Shown here in pieces: positions 26,454 to 35,995 of a stretch of 64,000 nucleotides of DNA. Below the pieces are notes generated by a model. That model searched no databases. It saw only the letters and a list, made by a program, of their open reading frames with translations, and was not told the DNA's origin. The translations under genes and the position numbers were made by a program. The stretch covers positions 1 to 64,000 of the forward strand of contig NZ_QWGE01000003.1 of the NCBI RefSeq assembly GCF_003576375.1, given 5' to 3'. Origin of the DNA: Pontibacter oryzae (GTDB lineage: Bacteria; Bacteroidota; Bacteroidia; Cytophagales; Hymenobacteraceae). Positions within the stretch are counted from its first letter, which is position 1. Every line of letters starts with the position of its first letter.

Positions 26454-27815
26454 TTACTTCATTTCCGCAAAATACTTATAGAACAACGGAATCGTTTCGA
26501 TGCCTTTCATGTAGTTAAACAGCCCGAAATTTTCGTTCGGTGAGTGGATGGCATCAGAATCAAGGCCAAAGCCCATCAGCACAGAATCCAGGCCAAGCTC
26601 AGACTTAAACATAGCTACAATAGGGATAGAACCACCGCTGCGCACCGGAATCGGCTTCACGCCAAACGTGTCTTCGTAGGCTTTGGAGGCAGCCTGATAA
26701 GCTATAGAGTCTGTTGGCGTAACTACCGGCTCGCCGCCGTGGTGCGGTTTAACCACTACCTTAACGCCGGCGGGCGCTATACTTTCAAAATGCTCCTTAA
26801 ACTTAACTGTTATTTCTTCTGATGTTTGGTGCGGTACCAGGCGCATCGAGATTTTTGCATAAGCCTTAGACGGGATCACGGTTTTGGCTCCCTCACCGGT
26901 ATACCCTCCCCAGATGCCGTTTACATCCAATGTTGGCCTAATGGAGTTGCGCTCCATGGTTACATAGCCTCCCTCGCCGTGCACATCGCTTAGGTCCAAG
27001 GCTTTTTTATACTTCTCCAGGTTAAACGGGGCGCGGGCCATCTCGGCGCGCTCTTCTGCGCTCAGATCGTCCACGTTGTCGTAGAAGCCAGGTATGGTGA
27101 TGTGGTTATTCTCGTCGTGCAGCGAGGCGATCATCTTGCAGAGTATGTTGATTGGGTTTGCCACAGCGCCGCCGTAAAGGCCGGAGTGCAGGTCGCGGTT
27201 AGGGCCGGTAACCTCTACCTCGTGGTAGCTTAGGCCGCGCAGGCCAGTGGTAATGGATGGCGTATCGTTGCCTAGCATGCCTGTATCTGAAATCAGAATT
27301 ACATCGCCCTGCAGGCGTTCTTTATTTTCGCGCACAAAGGTGGCCAGGTTTACCGAGCCAACTTCCTCTTCGCCCTCGATCATAAACTTCACGTTGCAGG
27401 CCAGTGTACCCGTCTTCACCATCGTTTCGAAGGCTTTTACGTGCATGTACATCTGCCCTTTATCGTCGCAGGCGCCGCGGGCGTATATTTTTCCATCTTT
27501 GATAACTGGCTCAAATGGCGGCGAGGTCCAAAGCTCGTACGGGTCGGCGGGCTGCACATCGTAGTGGCCATATACCAGCACGGTTGGCAGGCTTGGGTCT
27601 ACCATCTTCTCGCCGTATACTACTGGGTTGCCGGCTGTTTCTACCAACTCCACGTTATCGGCCCCAGCTTCCAGCAGGCGTTCTTTCAGAAACTCTGCGT
27701 TGCGCAGCACATCGGCTTTAAATTTAGCATCGGCACTAACAGATGGGATTCGGAGCATGTCGAGCAGCTCGTTTACAAAGCGGTCTTTGTTGTCGTTGAT
27801 ATATTGGTTTATCAT
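26454..27815 (-). CDS. M20 family dipeptidase
   Basis: A 453-residue zinc dipeptidase of the M20 carnosinase-like group. Metal and catalytic motifs are GHYDVQPADP (about residues 80-89), YARGACDDKGQM (bridging Asp), GEEEVGSVN (catalytic Glu and ligand), a dimerisation insert (about 190-330), and the C-terminal ligand His in DAIHSPNENFG. There is no signal peptide. The start is ATG 27815 (MINQYINDNKDRF), since the upstream extension overlaps the plsY terminator region. It hydrolyses dipeptides, probably for nutrition. Confidence 0.92.
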   Translation of the reverse strand: MINQYINDNKDRFVNELLDMLRIPSVSADAKFKADVLRNAEFLKERLLEAGADNVELVETAGNPVVYGEKMVDPSLPTVLVYGHYDVQPADPYELWTSPPFEPVIKDGKIYARGACDDKGQMYMHVKAFETMVKTGTLACNVKFMIEGEEEVGSVNLATFVRENKERLQGDVILISDTGMLGNDTPSITTGLRGLSYHEVEVTGPNRDLHSGLYGGAVANPINILCKMIASLHDENNHITIPGFYDNVDDLSAEERAEMARAPFNLEKYKKALDLSDVHGEGGYVTMERNSIRPTLDVNGIWGGYTGEGAKTVIPSKAYAKISMRLVPHQTSEEITVKFKEHFESIAPAGVKVVVKPHHGGEPVVTPTDSIAYQAASKAYEDTFGVKPIPVRSGGSIPIVAMFKSELGLDSVLMGFGLDSDAIHSPNENFGLFNYMKGIETIPLFYKYFAEMK

Positions 27816-27845
27816 AGCGTAGTAACTGAGTTTTGACTTAAAGTT

Positions 27846-27885
27846 ACAAAAAAAAGCCACCCTTGCGTGGCAGGATGGCTTTCGA
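27846..27885 (-). terminator. Terminator after plsY
   Basis: On the minus strand AAAGCCATCC and GGGTGGCTTT form a stem followed by a long T-run. It lies between plsY and the M20 gene. Confidence 0.85.
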
Positions 27886-27911
27886 AAATATTTTTATACT
27901 TGTAAGGAGAG

Positions 27912-28559
27912 TCAATTTTTTCGACCTAGCTTAATATTGGCCTTGCTCTCTTCGCCGGCTATCAGGCGGTTAATGTTTTTGCGGTGCGTGAGTACTACCA
28001 CGGCAAAAAGTATAAATCCGAAGATAATAAGTATCGGGTTTTCGGGGTGGAAGCGCGGTACCAGCAAAAGCAGCAACGGAAACGACAAGGCCGCAATAAT
28101 TGAGCCCAGCGATACATACTTAGAGGCAAAAAGCACAATAATGAAGATGGCAATACACATCAGGGCAACTATCGGCTCGATGGCCAGCATCATACCTAGC
28201 AGTGTTGCCACGCCTTTGCCGCCCTTAAAGCGCTCGTATACCGGGAAAATATGCCCCAATACGCCTAAGGCACCGAAAATCAACTGAAATATAATGAGTT
28301 GATCGGCCTCAATCGCTTCGAAAATAACTAAGAAACCTGCCAGTGAGGTAGCCGTCCAGCCTTTAAAGATATCGAGCAGCATAACAACAGCGCCTGGCTT
28401 TTTGCCCAGCACCCGAAACGTGTTCGTGGCTCCGGAGTTACCGCTGCCGTGTTGGCGCACATCGATGCCGTAATATGCCTTGCCAATCCAAACGGCAGAA
28501 CAGATAGAGCCGATCAGGTAAGCAGCTATTGCAAAAACAGCCATCAAGAGTAAATTCAT
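27912..28559 (-). CDS. plsY: Glycerol-3-phosphate acyltransferase PlsY
   Basis: A 215-residue multi-pass inner-membrane enzyme that transfers acyl from acyl-phosphate to glycerol 3-phosphate, the first step of phospholipid synthesis. Three conserved motifs are visible: IGSICSAVWIGK, DVRQHGSGNSGATNTFRVLG (residues about 33-52), and ERFKGGKGVATLLG (about 110-123). Length and five-helix pattern fit. The Lys/Arg-rich tail (KANIKLGRKN) is cytoplasmic. Confidence 0.95.
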   Translation of the reverse strand: MNLLLMAVFAIAAYLIGSICSAVWIGKAYYGIDVRQHGSGNSGATNTFRVLGKKPGAVVMLLDIFKGWTATSLAGFLVIFEAIEADQLIIFQLIFGALGVLGHIFPVYERFKGGKGVATLLGMMLAIEPIVALMCIAIFIIVLFASKYVSLGSIIAALSFPLLLLLVPRFHPENPILIIFGFILFAVVVLTHRKNINRLIAGEESKANIKLGRKN

Positions 28560-28713
28560 AAGTCGTATTCGTTAAATCTGGGTATGTTTCAGGCCACAGC
28601 CTTTCTTAGCAAAACCTGCGTTTTTATAGCGAAAAACAAGCCCAAATATAGTTAAATCTTAATTCACTGTCCAAAATTAAGTATCTCTTTAACTCTATAC
28701 GCTATATTTATAC

Positions 28714-31700
28714 TTACTGGTTGTTGCCTGTTTCCTCTACCTCAAATGGGTCCTGCTTTGCTTTCTTGTTCTTCTTCTTTTTTCCTTTGCCTGAGTCCTC
28801 TTCCGTTATCTCCTCAAAGTTGCCCGTTGGTTCGTTAACTACCTGCTGCGTAGCGGCCTTAAATCCTTCCTGCCCACCAAGGTAAGTTGCCTGGAAGTAA
28901 TTCAGGAACTCGTTTTTCTCGATCGGCATGCCTTCATAAATTCCGTAGCTGCTTGTGGAGCCACGGCTGCCTTTAGCCTTTGAGCGAACGGCTTTGTTAA
29001 ATTTATCGTCTGAGGAGCCCAGAGTCAAGCCATTCTCGAAGTAGCTAAAATAGTACCAGGTGTATGGATCGGCCTGCAAGTATAAATTCACGACCGGGTC
29101 GCCATACATGTCCTGCTTCAGCTCGAGGTAGCCATCCATGCGGGCGTTTATGTCATCTTTCAGGCTGCTTGCCATACTAATGCCGCCTACGCTGTACCAG
29201 GCATTTTGCTTGGTAGACCAGCGCAGGTCCACGTCGCTAAGGATGAGGCTGCGCTGCAGTTTTTTGGATAACTTAGGTAGCTCCACGTAAGTAACCGCTG
29301 CCTGCTCTTTATACTTTCGCACCTCCCTATCACCGATAAACTCGCCTAGTTTGTAAAGTATGGCTTCATCAGCATTGTCGATGGCACTCACGGCTCCGGC
29401 AGCGTTGCCGCGCAGGTTACCGGCCATAGCCTCCAGCGCCTGAGTTGGCATATCCAGGTCAAAGGCCAGGAAAGTATCCAGGTTATAGCGGCTGCTATCT
29501 ACGTTGGCATCGCCGCTGCCCGAGGCTTCCAGCTTAAAGTTCTTCATCGGTTTCAGCAGGTTCAGCTTACCCTCGAAACGCACCGTGTTGGTAGCTTCAT
29601 TGTAAAGCAGCATATTCCCTTCATAAGCGCCTTCGTAGGCACGCTCCTTGCGGCCAATCTTAAACTCAGTTTTTTCATTGTTATAAGACAGCAAGCCGTC
29701 TACTGTAAACAAGTCCAGATCTTCCTCAGCCTGCTTTTTAGACACAAATGTATTATAAAGCGTGCCACCTTGTGCCGATACGTGCAGACCTGTATGCAAT
29801 AGCGTACCATCGGCTGCTTTTGGCTTGATGATCGGGATACGTACGTTGCTTGGGTCCAGAGTGTCTTTCTTGTAAGAGAACCAATCCGAGTCTGCCGGGT
29901 TACCGGTAAAGTTCAGCTTCAGGTCGCCGTCGAAGTTCAGGTGCTCGTTTGGCGCACTCATCAGGATATTGCCCCGATAAAGAATCTTCGGAAAAATGTA
30001 GAACGTTTTACCTTCTTCTATACTTGAGGTAGCATATGTATAAACGGGTTTCTTTTTCTGCTGCGGATTACCATACACAAAGTCTGAGAATTGCAATTTA
30101 ATCGAGTCTCCGGCGGCATTGTAATAGTCATGCAGGGCATCGCCTTTAAAAGCCATTCGCGAGAGCACATCGATGTTACCGGCATACAGCTTATGGTATT
30201 GCTGCACCGAGTCGGCCAGAATTTTAGCATTGCGCAAGGTGCGTATGGTTGCATCGGCGGCAACGGCTACCTTGCCGCTATCCGGCACTATATACACATC
30301 GGCTACGGCAATATATGGCACACCGCCTGCGCGAAGCGTGTTATCCTTTAGGTTATACTCGCCGCTGGCTGCCATAAACTTGAGGCCTTCCTGCTGTGGG
30401 TGCTGTGAGAAGAACCAGTTTTTTCCGCCGTTCTCATCAGCTTTCAGGCTGACCTTTTGTTGGTTCATATCCCAGCGGGCACTACTCATACTTGTTTTAT
30501 ACTGTGCCTTCGGAAACTCCAGGCTGGCCGCGCCTTTCTGCTCACTCTCGAAGTCCACGAAACCCTTGGTCATATCATAGGTAAAGGCTACATCCTGGGC
30601 TTTAATACCTGGGCGGCCAACCACATCCGATTTCACGAGCATCTGGGCATGGTTGCCGCTAAAGCCGCGTTGCTTAAACTGCAGGTTGGGTGAGGTAACG
30701 TTGGCAGTCGGGTTATCGAGCACGCCGCTGCCGTACAGGCCACCCGGCGAGAGCTTGGCAACACCCGTGAAAGTATACTCCTCTTTATAGAGTTTCATCG
30801 GGTCTTGGGTGGTTTGCAGGTACATGGTATCGGCCTGCGGTTGCCAGTTCATGTTAAAGTTAGTGAGCTTAGCCACCGGGAAGGCTGCTCCGCCGCTGTT
30901 GCTTTCGGTTATACTCACCTCAGTGCCGCCCTTTACTGTGGCTCCGTTTTTATAGTATGTATACTCTTTCGCTTTTAAGGTAGCGCCTAAGTATTTCAGC
31001 GTGCCCCTGCTTTGTATACCCGCTGAGCTCATCATGATAGTATCATATACCATCCCTTTACCCCCATAGGCCGGCAGGCCTTTAGCCGAAGGCTGGTAGT
31101 AAAACCCAAGTGTCTCGTCGGGCATCATCTGCATTTTGGTCTTTATTGGCGGGAAAATGCCTCCGGAGTTAAATGTACCGTCGAAAGCCACTACGCCTTT
31201 GCCTGAGCTTAAGCTATCCAGCTTAAAAGGAGGCATGTCGAAGTATACAGTGCTGTCGTAAGAACCGCCTGCCACATCAGGGCGCGCAAAGGCTACCTGG
31301 GCACCGGCTACGGCATCAAACTTTGGGTATTCGGCGAAGTGTTTTTCCCCGGACTTATTGTTTGGCTTGTTGATATACAGCTTGCCCGAAAGTTTGCCGC
31401 TGTTACCGGTAAGTACCTGGTCTGATACTTCATCTTTGCGCGAGCGGCGCTTATTAGAGATCAGGGCTACTGTGTCGAGCTTGGTCAGGTCAATGGCAAA
31501 CTCATCGTAGTTAAACCTGAACTCGCTGCCTTTAAAAGCTAGGCTGCTGGCAAAAACCTGTCCATCAAACTCAATGTCGCGGTTTTTCAGGATGTGAATC
31601 TCTTCGCGGCGCGGCAGGATGTAAACGCTGGCGGTATCATTGTTGAAGGCCACTTTGTTTACGCCGCGCACGGTCAGTTTATTGTCTTCCAGGTTGAGGG

Positions 31701-33501
31701 TGGCGTTTCGGCCCGATGGCACCACGGATTTTATAACCAAGTGATCATAGTCCTTGAGGTCGCGGGAGGCACCCACGTAATGCCATGCTTTTGGCTTGAG
31801 TTGGATGTAGCCGGAGGCCGGGTCATAGTCCAGGAAGCTCTGCTGCGACATAGCGGCGGCGGCCTCGCGCACAGCAGTCTCGTTCAGGCGGGTAGATTTG
31901 GCCACATCGGTAGCGTAAAACGTGCTTGTCTTTGCCTTTGCTCCGTAGCCTACCAATATCTGCAGCGGGTGAAACGGTGCTATACCTACCAACTGCTGGT
32001 AACGGTTGTTAGAGTAATATTCCGTAGACTCCAGCTGTACTGGAATCAGGGTTTTAGTGTTCAGGATAGAAAATTCAATTTCAGGCTGGTTTAGGTTCCA
32101 AAACACACGCTCTGCCGTTATTTCCAGCTTGTGGTAGGTATCAAAAAATGGCGTGCGGGCATATGGGCCTTTGTCTTTGGTAAGCGTCAGCGAGTTTTCG
32201 CGCTCAGCGTAACGCAGCTGCATGGCCGGGTGCGTGATGGAATCCTGGCCCTGATAAATGGCCACCGACGCCCGGTTGGCAAGCACCAGAGAATCCTCAA
32301 AAGTATAATTGCGAGCCATGGTCCGGAACTTGCGTTGCCCTTGGTTCAGTACCTCCAGCTTAGAAAGGCTGCCATCCATCGGGCGGCTGCCAATGATGTT
32401 CCCGGTCAGGGAGAAACCACCGGTATAGGCAATGCTAGGGCCCAGGTTTTTCAGTTTGGCATCGCTGGTGAACGACGTAAACTTAGGGTAAGGGTAATTA
32501 CCGTTTTTGCGCTTGCTGCTGAGCCACTCTAGCCCACCCTCTACAGGTGCGGCAAGCACTTCAGGGTAACTTACTTTTACATCCGGTGCCTTAAACCCTG
32601 CAAAGCTGGTATTAAAGTTATACTTGCTAAGCTCTGCGGAGGCCGGCTTGCTCTTTACCTCCCAGGCAAAGGTGCCGCCCTCGCCCACAAACATGTTGCT
32701 GGCCATCATGAGCTGCCCCGAAGTATGGTTTATACTTGCCGAATCCCAGGGTGTGATGAATGTCAGGCTTACGTTCTCCAGTTTCAGCACTGGGCCCGAT
32801 ACCTTCGGCTGGGCTGGAACGAACTGGCGCTTTAGGTTTTCAACGCGTTTCTTTGCTGTTTTCTGTTTGTCTTCTTTGGTAGGTACTGGCGCAATGGTTC
32901 CCCAGCCGTCGTCTTCTATCAATTCGCCGTTGCTGTTCACCTCATCATCCCAGGAAGTGGTGCCCCAGCCGTCTGCGGTTTCGGCTTTATTGTCTGCAGC
33001 TTTGCTGGTACCTTCGTAGGCAAAGCTAAAGTTGCCGCCAGTGGCCTGCAGCGTATAGTATGAGTTCTGGAACAGGCGGTTTTGGTTGAGGTAAAGGCTG
33101 GCGGTGCTCAGAAATTGCTCCAGCTGCTTGGTTTCTTCTTGCTGCACCGCCTTGTTGGTTACCTGCAACAGGCTGTTTAGCTGGCTTGCCGGAAGGTTCT
33201 GTTTCTGAACAGCCGCTGTTAGCATGGAGAAATAATTGGCGAAGTGCGGGTTGCTGCGCATGCGCTTGCGGTACATGTGCTGTGCAATATCCATCACATC
33301 CTTTTTTTGGCCGGAAGTAAGCTTTCCGCTGTTCCAGACTTCGTCAAGGTCAGCGGAAAGCTTCTCGGCATTTTCCACTTTACCGGCAAGCAACATGGCC
33401 TTTACGTCACTTACAAAATCATCAGGTTTATCCGATAGTTTGGTCTGGGCCTGCGCCGTCAGAATCGTCAGGAAGAAGAGTAAGGGTAAAAGTCGTTTCA
33501 T
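28714..33501 (-). CDS. Very large exported protein of unknown function (1595 aa)
   Basis: A 1595-residue protein with a signal peptide (MKRLLPLLFFLTILTAQAQ). The rest is almost entirely beta-strand-like, with short repeated themes such as LNLEDNKLTVRGVNKV, PNEHLNFDGDLKLNF and YNEATNTVRFEGKLNL. These resemble the repeating strands of large envelope-spanning beta-groove proteins. An acidic linker (DGWGTTSWDDEVNSNGELI) occurs twice near residue 180. The C-terminus is low-complexity (GKGKKKKNKKAKQ). Similar giant proteins occur in Cytophagales, but I know no function. It is probably periplasmic or outer-membrane associated. It stands alone, upstream of plsY on the same strand. Confidence 0.85.
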   Translation of the reverse strand: MKRLLPLLFFLTILTAQAQTKLSDKPDDFVSDVKAMLLAGKVENAEKLSADLDEVWNSGKLTSGQKKDVMDIAQHMYRKRMRSNPHFANYFSMLTAAVQKQNLPASQLNSLLQVTNKAVQQEETKQLEQFLSTASLYLNQNRLFQNSYYTLQATGGNFSFAYEGTSKAADNKAETADGWGTTSWDDEVNSNGELIEDDGWGTIAPVPTKEDKQKTAKKRVENLKRQFVPAQPKVSGPVLKLENVSLTFITPWDSASINHTSGQLMMASNMFVGEGGTFAWEVKSKPASAELSKYNFNTSFAGFKAPDVKVSYPEVLAAPVEGGLEWLSSKRKNGNYPYPKFTSFTSDAKLKNLGPSIAYTGGFSLTGNIIGSRPMDGSLSKLEVLNQGQRKFRTMARNYTFEDSLVLANRASVAIYQGQDSITHPAMQLRYAERENSLTLTKDKGPYARTPFFDTYHKLEITAERVFWNLNQPEIEFSILNTKTLIPVQLESTEYYSNNRYQQLVGIAPFHPLQILVGYGAKAKTSTFYATDVAKSTRLNETAVREAAAAMSQQSFLDYDPASGYIQLKPKAWHYVGASRDLKDYDHLVIKSVVPSGRNATLNLEDNKLTVRGVNKVAFNNDTASVYILPRREEIHILKNRDIEFDGQVFASSLAFKGSEFRFNYDEFAIDLTKLDTVALISNKRRSRKDEVSDQVLTGNSGKLSGKLYINKPNNKSGEKHFAEYPKFDAVAGAQVAFARPDVAGGSYDSTVYFDMPPFKLDSLSSGKGVVAFDGTFNSGGIFPPIKTKMQMMPDETLGFYYQPSAKGLPAYGGKGMVYDTIMMSSAGIQSRGTLKYLGATLKAKEYTYYKNGATVKGGTEVSITESNSGGAAFPVAKLTNFNMNWQPQADTMYLQTTQDPMKLYKEEYTFTGVAKLSPGGLYGSGVLDNPTANVTSPNLQFKQRGFSGNHAQMLVKSDVVGRPGIKAQDVAFTYDMTKGFVDFESEQKGAASLEFPKAQYKTSMSSARWDMNQQKVSLKADENGGKNWFFSQHPQQEGLKFMAASGEYNLKDNTLRAGGVPYIAVADVYIVPDSGKVAVAADATIRTLRNAKILADSVQQYHKLYAGNIDVLSRMAFKGDALHDYYNAAGDSIKLQFSDFVYGNPQQKKKPVYTYATSSIEEGKTFYIFPKILYRGNILMSAPNEHLNFDGDLKLNFTGNPADSDWFSYKKDTLDPSNVRIPIIKPKAADGTLLHTGLHVSAQGGTLYNTFVSKKQAEEDLDLFTVDGLLSYNNEKTEFKIGRKERAYEGAYEGNMLLYNEATNTVRFEGKLNLLKPMKNFKLEASGSGDANVDSSRYNLDTFLAFDLDMPTQALEAMAGNLRGNAAGAVSAIDNADEAILYKLGEFIGDREVRKYKEQAAVTYVELPKLSKKLQRSLILSDVDLRWSTKQNAWYSVGGISMASSLKDDINARMDGYLELKQDMYGDPVVNLYLQADPYTWYYFSYFENGLTLGSSDDKFNKAVRSKAKGSRGSTSSYGIYEGMPIEKNEFLNYFQATYLGGQEGFKAATQQVVNEPTGNFEEITEEDSGKGKKKKNKKAKQDPFEVEETGNNQ

Positions 33502-33543
33502 ACGGTAAAAGTTGAATATTTGCGCGGGTAATCGCTTTGGTAA

Positions 33544-34371
33544 TTAGTTTTTAAATAGGGCCGATACCCAGTTATTTTTCACGCGGTGCGATACATAGGT
33601 TAGCCCCAGTTCCTGGGCGCGTTCCTGCAGCATGGGCAGGTCTTCGGTGTAGAAGCCGCTCAGCAGCAACCATCCTTCGGGCTTTAGCACAGCCGTGTAA
33701 GCGGGCATATCCTCCAGCAACACATTGCGGTTGATGTTGGCAAGTATGATATCGAAAGGTGCCTCGCCGGAAATGGTTTCGGCCCCGCCCAGGCGCACAT
33801 CAATACTTGCGTAGTTGTTTAGCTCGGCATTCTCGCGGGCGTTCTCCACGGTCCAGTCCTCAATCTCCACGGCAACGATCTCTGAAGCGCCCAGCTCGCC
33901 AGCCATAATGGCCAGAATGCCGGTGCCGCAGCCCATATCCAGCACGCGCTTGCCCTGGTGGTTGAGGGTCAGCTGGTTCTCGATCATGAGGGTGGTGGTT
34001 TCGTGGTGGCCCGTGCCGAACGACATTTTCGGGTTGATCACGATATCATACTTTGCTTCGGCGGGTTTCTCGTGAAACGATGCGCGCACCGATACCTCGC
34101 CACCAATAAACAGGGGCTCAAAGTTTCGTTCCCACTCCTCGTTCCAGTTCTGGCGCTCGATCTTCTGCACCGTATACTCCACCTGCACAAAGTCGGCGTA
34201 GCGGCCAAGGGTGTCTTCCAGCTCCTGCTGGCTATACTTGTCTTCTTCGATGTAGGCGCTGAATCCTTCTTCGTTCTCTACAAAGGCATCAAAGCCCAGC
34301 TCTCCCAGCTCGGCTGTCAGGATATCAGCGAAATCCTGGTTTACTTTTAGGGTTACTTCTATAAAATCCAT
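33544..34371 (-). CDS. prmA: Ribosomal protein L11 methyltransferase
   Basis: A 275-residue SAM-dependent methyltransferase that trimethylates L11. The N-terminal substrate-recognition domain is short (about 1-65), as usual in Bacteroidota. Then come MSFGTGHHETT and the SAM motif VLDMGCGTGILAIMAGELGA (about 135-155), followed by ILANINRNVLLEDMPA (NxNxx catalytic region). The start is ATG 34371 (MDFIEVTLKV); the frame continues upstream, but only into the sequence of DUF6150 in another frame. It is 8 bases from DUF6150 on the same strand. Confidence 0.94.
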   Translation of the reverse strand: MDFIEVTLKVNQDFADILTAELGELGFDAFVENEEGFSAYIEEDKYSQQELEDTLGRYADFVQVEYTVQKIERQNWNEEWERNFEPLFIGGEVSVRASFHEKPAEAKYDIVINPKMSFGTGHHETTTLMIENQLTLNHQGKRVLDMGCGTGILAIMAGELGASEIVAVEIEDWTVENARENAELNNYASIDVRLGGAETISGEAPFDIILANINRNVLLEDMPAYTAVLKPEGWLLLSGFYTEDLPMLQERAQELGLTYVSHRVKNNWVSALFKN

Positions 34372-34379
34372 GGTAGTTG

Positions 34380-34736
34380 TTAATCGCGGCAAGTGGCAAA
34401 AGAGCGCACATCGGTAAAGTGCACCGTAAAATCGGCCTGGTAGCGCTGCTCCGTTACGTAAAGTATGTGGTCGGCAAAGGCCTTGTTCGGGGTGATGAAC
34501 CAGATAGCGGTGCCGTCGGCAAAGAGCTTGTTGTTCTCGCGGTACACCACCATGTTGGCAAAAGCCTCCTCCTCTCCCAGGTACACCACATGCGACGCCG
34601 TGTTTTTGTAAATCGGGTTGCGCTCCAGGTACACAGACCCAAAAATCTGGCAATGGTTGCGCGTTACGGCAGGCTTAACGGGTGTGGGTGTAAGGTGTGG
34701 CAGCAGCGCCATCCAAAGTATGAACAGTATCTGCAT
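34380..34736 (-). CDS. DUF6150 family protein
   Basis: A 118-residue protein with an N-terminal hydrophobic segment (MQILFILWMALLPHL), probably a signal peptide or anchor. Landmarks FGSVYLERNPIY, EEAFANMVVYRENNKLFADG and ADFTVHFTDVRSFATCR match my memory of DUF6150. Two Cys (NHCQIFG and ATCRD) may form a disulfide. It is immediately upstream of prmA (8 bases) and behind the tpiA terminator. Function is unknown. Confidence 0.78.
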   Translation of the reverse strand: MQILFILWMALLPHLTPTPVKPAVTRNHCQIFGSVYLERNPIYKNTASHVVYLGEEEAFANMVVYRENNKLFADGTAIWFITPNKAFADHILYVTEQRYQADFTVHFTDVRSFATCRD

Positions 34737-34768
34737 TCTGAAATTTGTTAAAATTCAGGGCAAGATAC

Positions 34769-34809
34769 AAAAAAAAGGTTGCTAACTTATTAGTTTAGCA
34801 ACCTTTTTT
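34769..34809. terminator. Terminator after tpiA
   Basis: AAAAAAAGGTTGCTAA and TTAGCAACCTTTTTT flank an eight-base loop. It ends leftward tpiA. Confidence 0.93.
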
Positions 34810-34827
34810 ACAGAACAATATTGTACT

Positions 34828-35589
34828 TTAAAAAGATTTAATCACATCTGTAAAGTCTCTAGACTTAAGTGAGGCGCCTCCGATCAGGCCGCCATCCACA
34901 TCAGCTTGCGAGAATAGCTCTTTGGCATTAGCCGGGTTGCAGCTACCTCCGTACAGAATCACGGCTTTGTAAGCAGCCTCGGCATCGAACATTTTAGCCA
35001 GTTGCTCCCGGATGTATTCGTGCATTTCCTGCGCCTGCTCGCTGCTGGCGGTGCGCCCGGTGCCAATGGCCCAGATCGGCTCGTAGGCGATTACAATCTG
35101 GTCAAACTCCTCGTTGCTGAGGTATGAAAGGCTGTCGTGCAGCTGCTTACCCACGTACTCGAAGTGGCGGTCGGCGTCGCGCTCCTCCAGGGGCTCACCG
35201 CAGCAGAAGATTGGCTTCATGCCATGGGCAATGGTAGTTTTCATTTTTTTGTACAGCATCTCGGCATCCTCGTGGTGGTACATGCGGCGCTCGCTATGGC
35301 CAATAATCACGTACTCCACGCCCACAGACTTCAGCATACTTGCCGATACCTCGCCGGTAAACGCGCCGCTTTCGTGCTCGCTTACGTTCTGGGCTGCCAA
35401 ATGCATTTTTTCGTTACCCTGTGTTAGCTTGCCCACGCTCTGCAAGAAAGGAAACGGAGGAGCCACGATCACGGAAACATCACCGTTCACCTCGTCCTTC
35501 ACCATGTTATCTATTTCCGAAACCAGAGAAAGCGCTTCCTCATAGGTTTTATTCATTTTCCAGTTGCCTGCAACAATCTTCTTTCTCAT
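34828..35589 (-). CDS. tpiA: Triosephosphate isomerase
   Basis: A 253-residue TIM-barrel enzyme of glycolysis and gluconeogenesis. Catalytic residues are visible: Lys in GNWKMNKT (about 10-14), His in IIGHSERR (about 96-103), Glu in IAYEPIWAIGTGRTA (about 167-181), and the phosphate loop GGASLKSRDF near the end. Length is normal. It is monocistronic with its own terminator. Confidence 0.97.
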   Translation of the reverse strand: MRKKIVAGNWKMNKTYEEALSLVSEIDNMVKDEVNGDVSVIVAPPFPFLQSVGKLTQGNEKMHLAAQNVSEHESGAFTGEVSASMLKSVGVEYVIIGHSERRMYHHEDAEMLYKKMKTTIAHGMKPIFCCGEPLEERDADRHFEYVGKQLHDSLSYLSNEEFDQIVIAYEPIWAIGTGRTASSEQAQEMHEYIREQLAKMFDAEAAYKAVILYGGSCNPANAKELFSQADVDGGLIGGASLKSRDFTDVIKSF

Positions 35590-35700
35590 GTTTTATACTT
35601 TGTTGTTGATGGTTATACTTGCTTTGGCTGTTGTACAGCGTTACGGCAAGTTAGCAATTACTAATAAAAGATAGTAAGTGTTATTGATGCAAAATATGCT

Positions 35701-35744
35701 TAATGCAAGAGAGGAGAGCATGATTGCTCTCCTCTCTTGCATTA
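35701..35744. repeat. Perfect 20-bp inverted repeat with 4-base loop
   Basis: TAATGCAAGAGAGGAGAGCA is followed by TGAT and the exact reverse complement of the first arm. Neither side has a good T-run, so a plain intrinsic terminator is not certain. It lies 10 bases past the end of the small membrane protein gene. Confidence 0.75.
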
Positions 35745-35753
35745 GCTTAGTTA

Positions 35754-35963
35754 TTACGCTTCTGTTGTGCTTCTTTTCGGGCATCTCATTACATAGTAGT
35801 ATCCAATGAAAGGGATAAATCCAACTATCAATAAAGCCTTTAAATTATAAGGATGCTTACTGGTTATGGCTCCAAAACAATATCTAGCTACCAGCCATAC
35901 ATGTATAAAAACGAAAAAAATCCAAATATTTCCGAAGTTGATATTTAAATAAGTTGTTGTCAT
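35754..35963 (-). CDS. Small two-helix membrane protein
   Basis: A 69-residue protein with two hydrophobic segments (about residues 11-31 and 43-60) separated by a polar loop (GAITSKHPYNLK). The layout resembles the short PLDc_N-like or superinfection-type membrane proteins, but I cannot assign it. It lies in an AT-rich pocket between tpiA and the decayed gene. Codon use is AT-rich compared with neighbours, suggesting recent arrival. Confidence 0.6.
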   Translation of the reverse strand: MTTTYLNINFGNIWIFFVFIHVWLVARYCFGAITSKHPYNLKALLIVGFIPFIGYYYVMRCPKRSTTEA

Positions 35964-35995
35964 ATCCTTTAGTTATCCATAATTAATTGCCTTTC

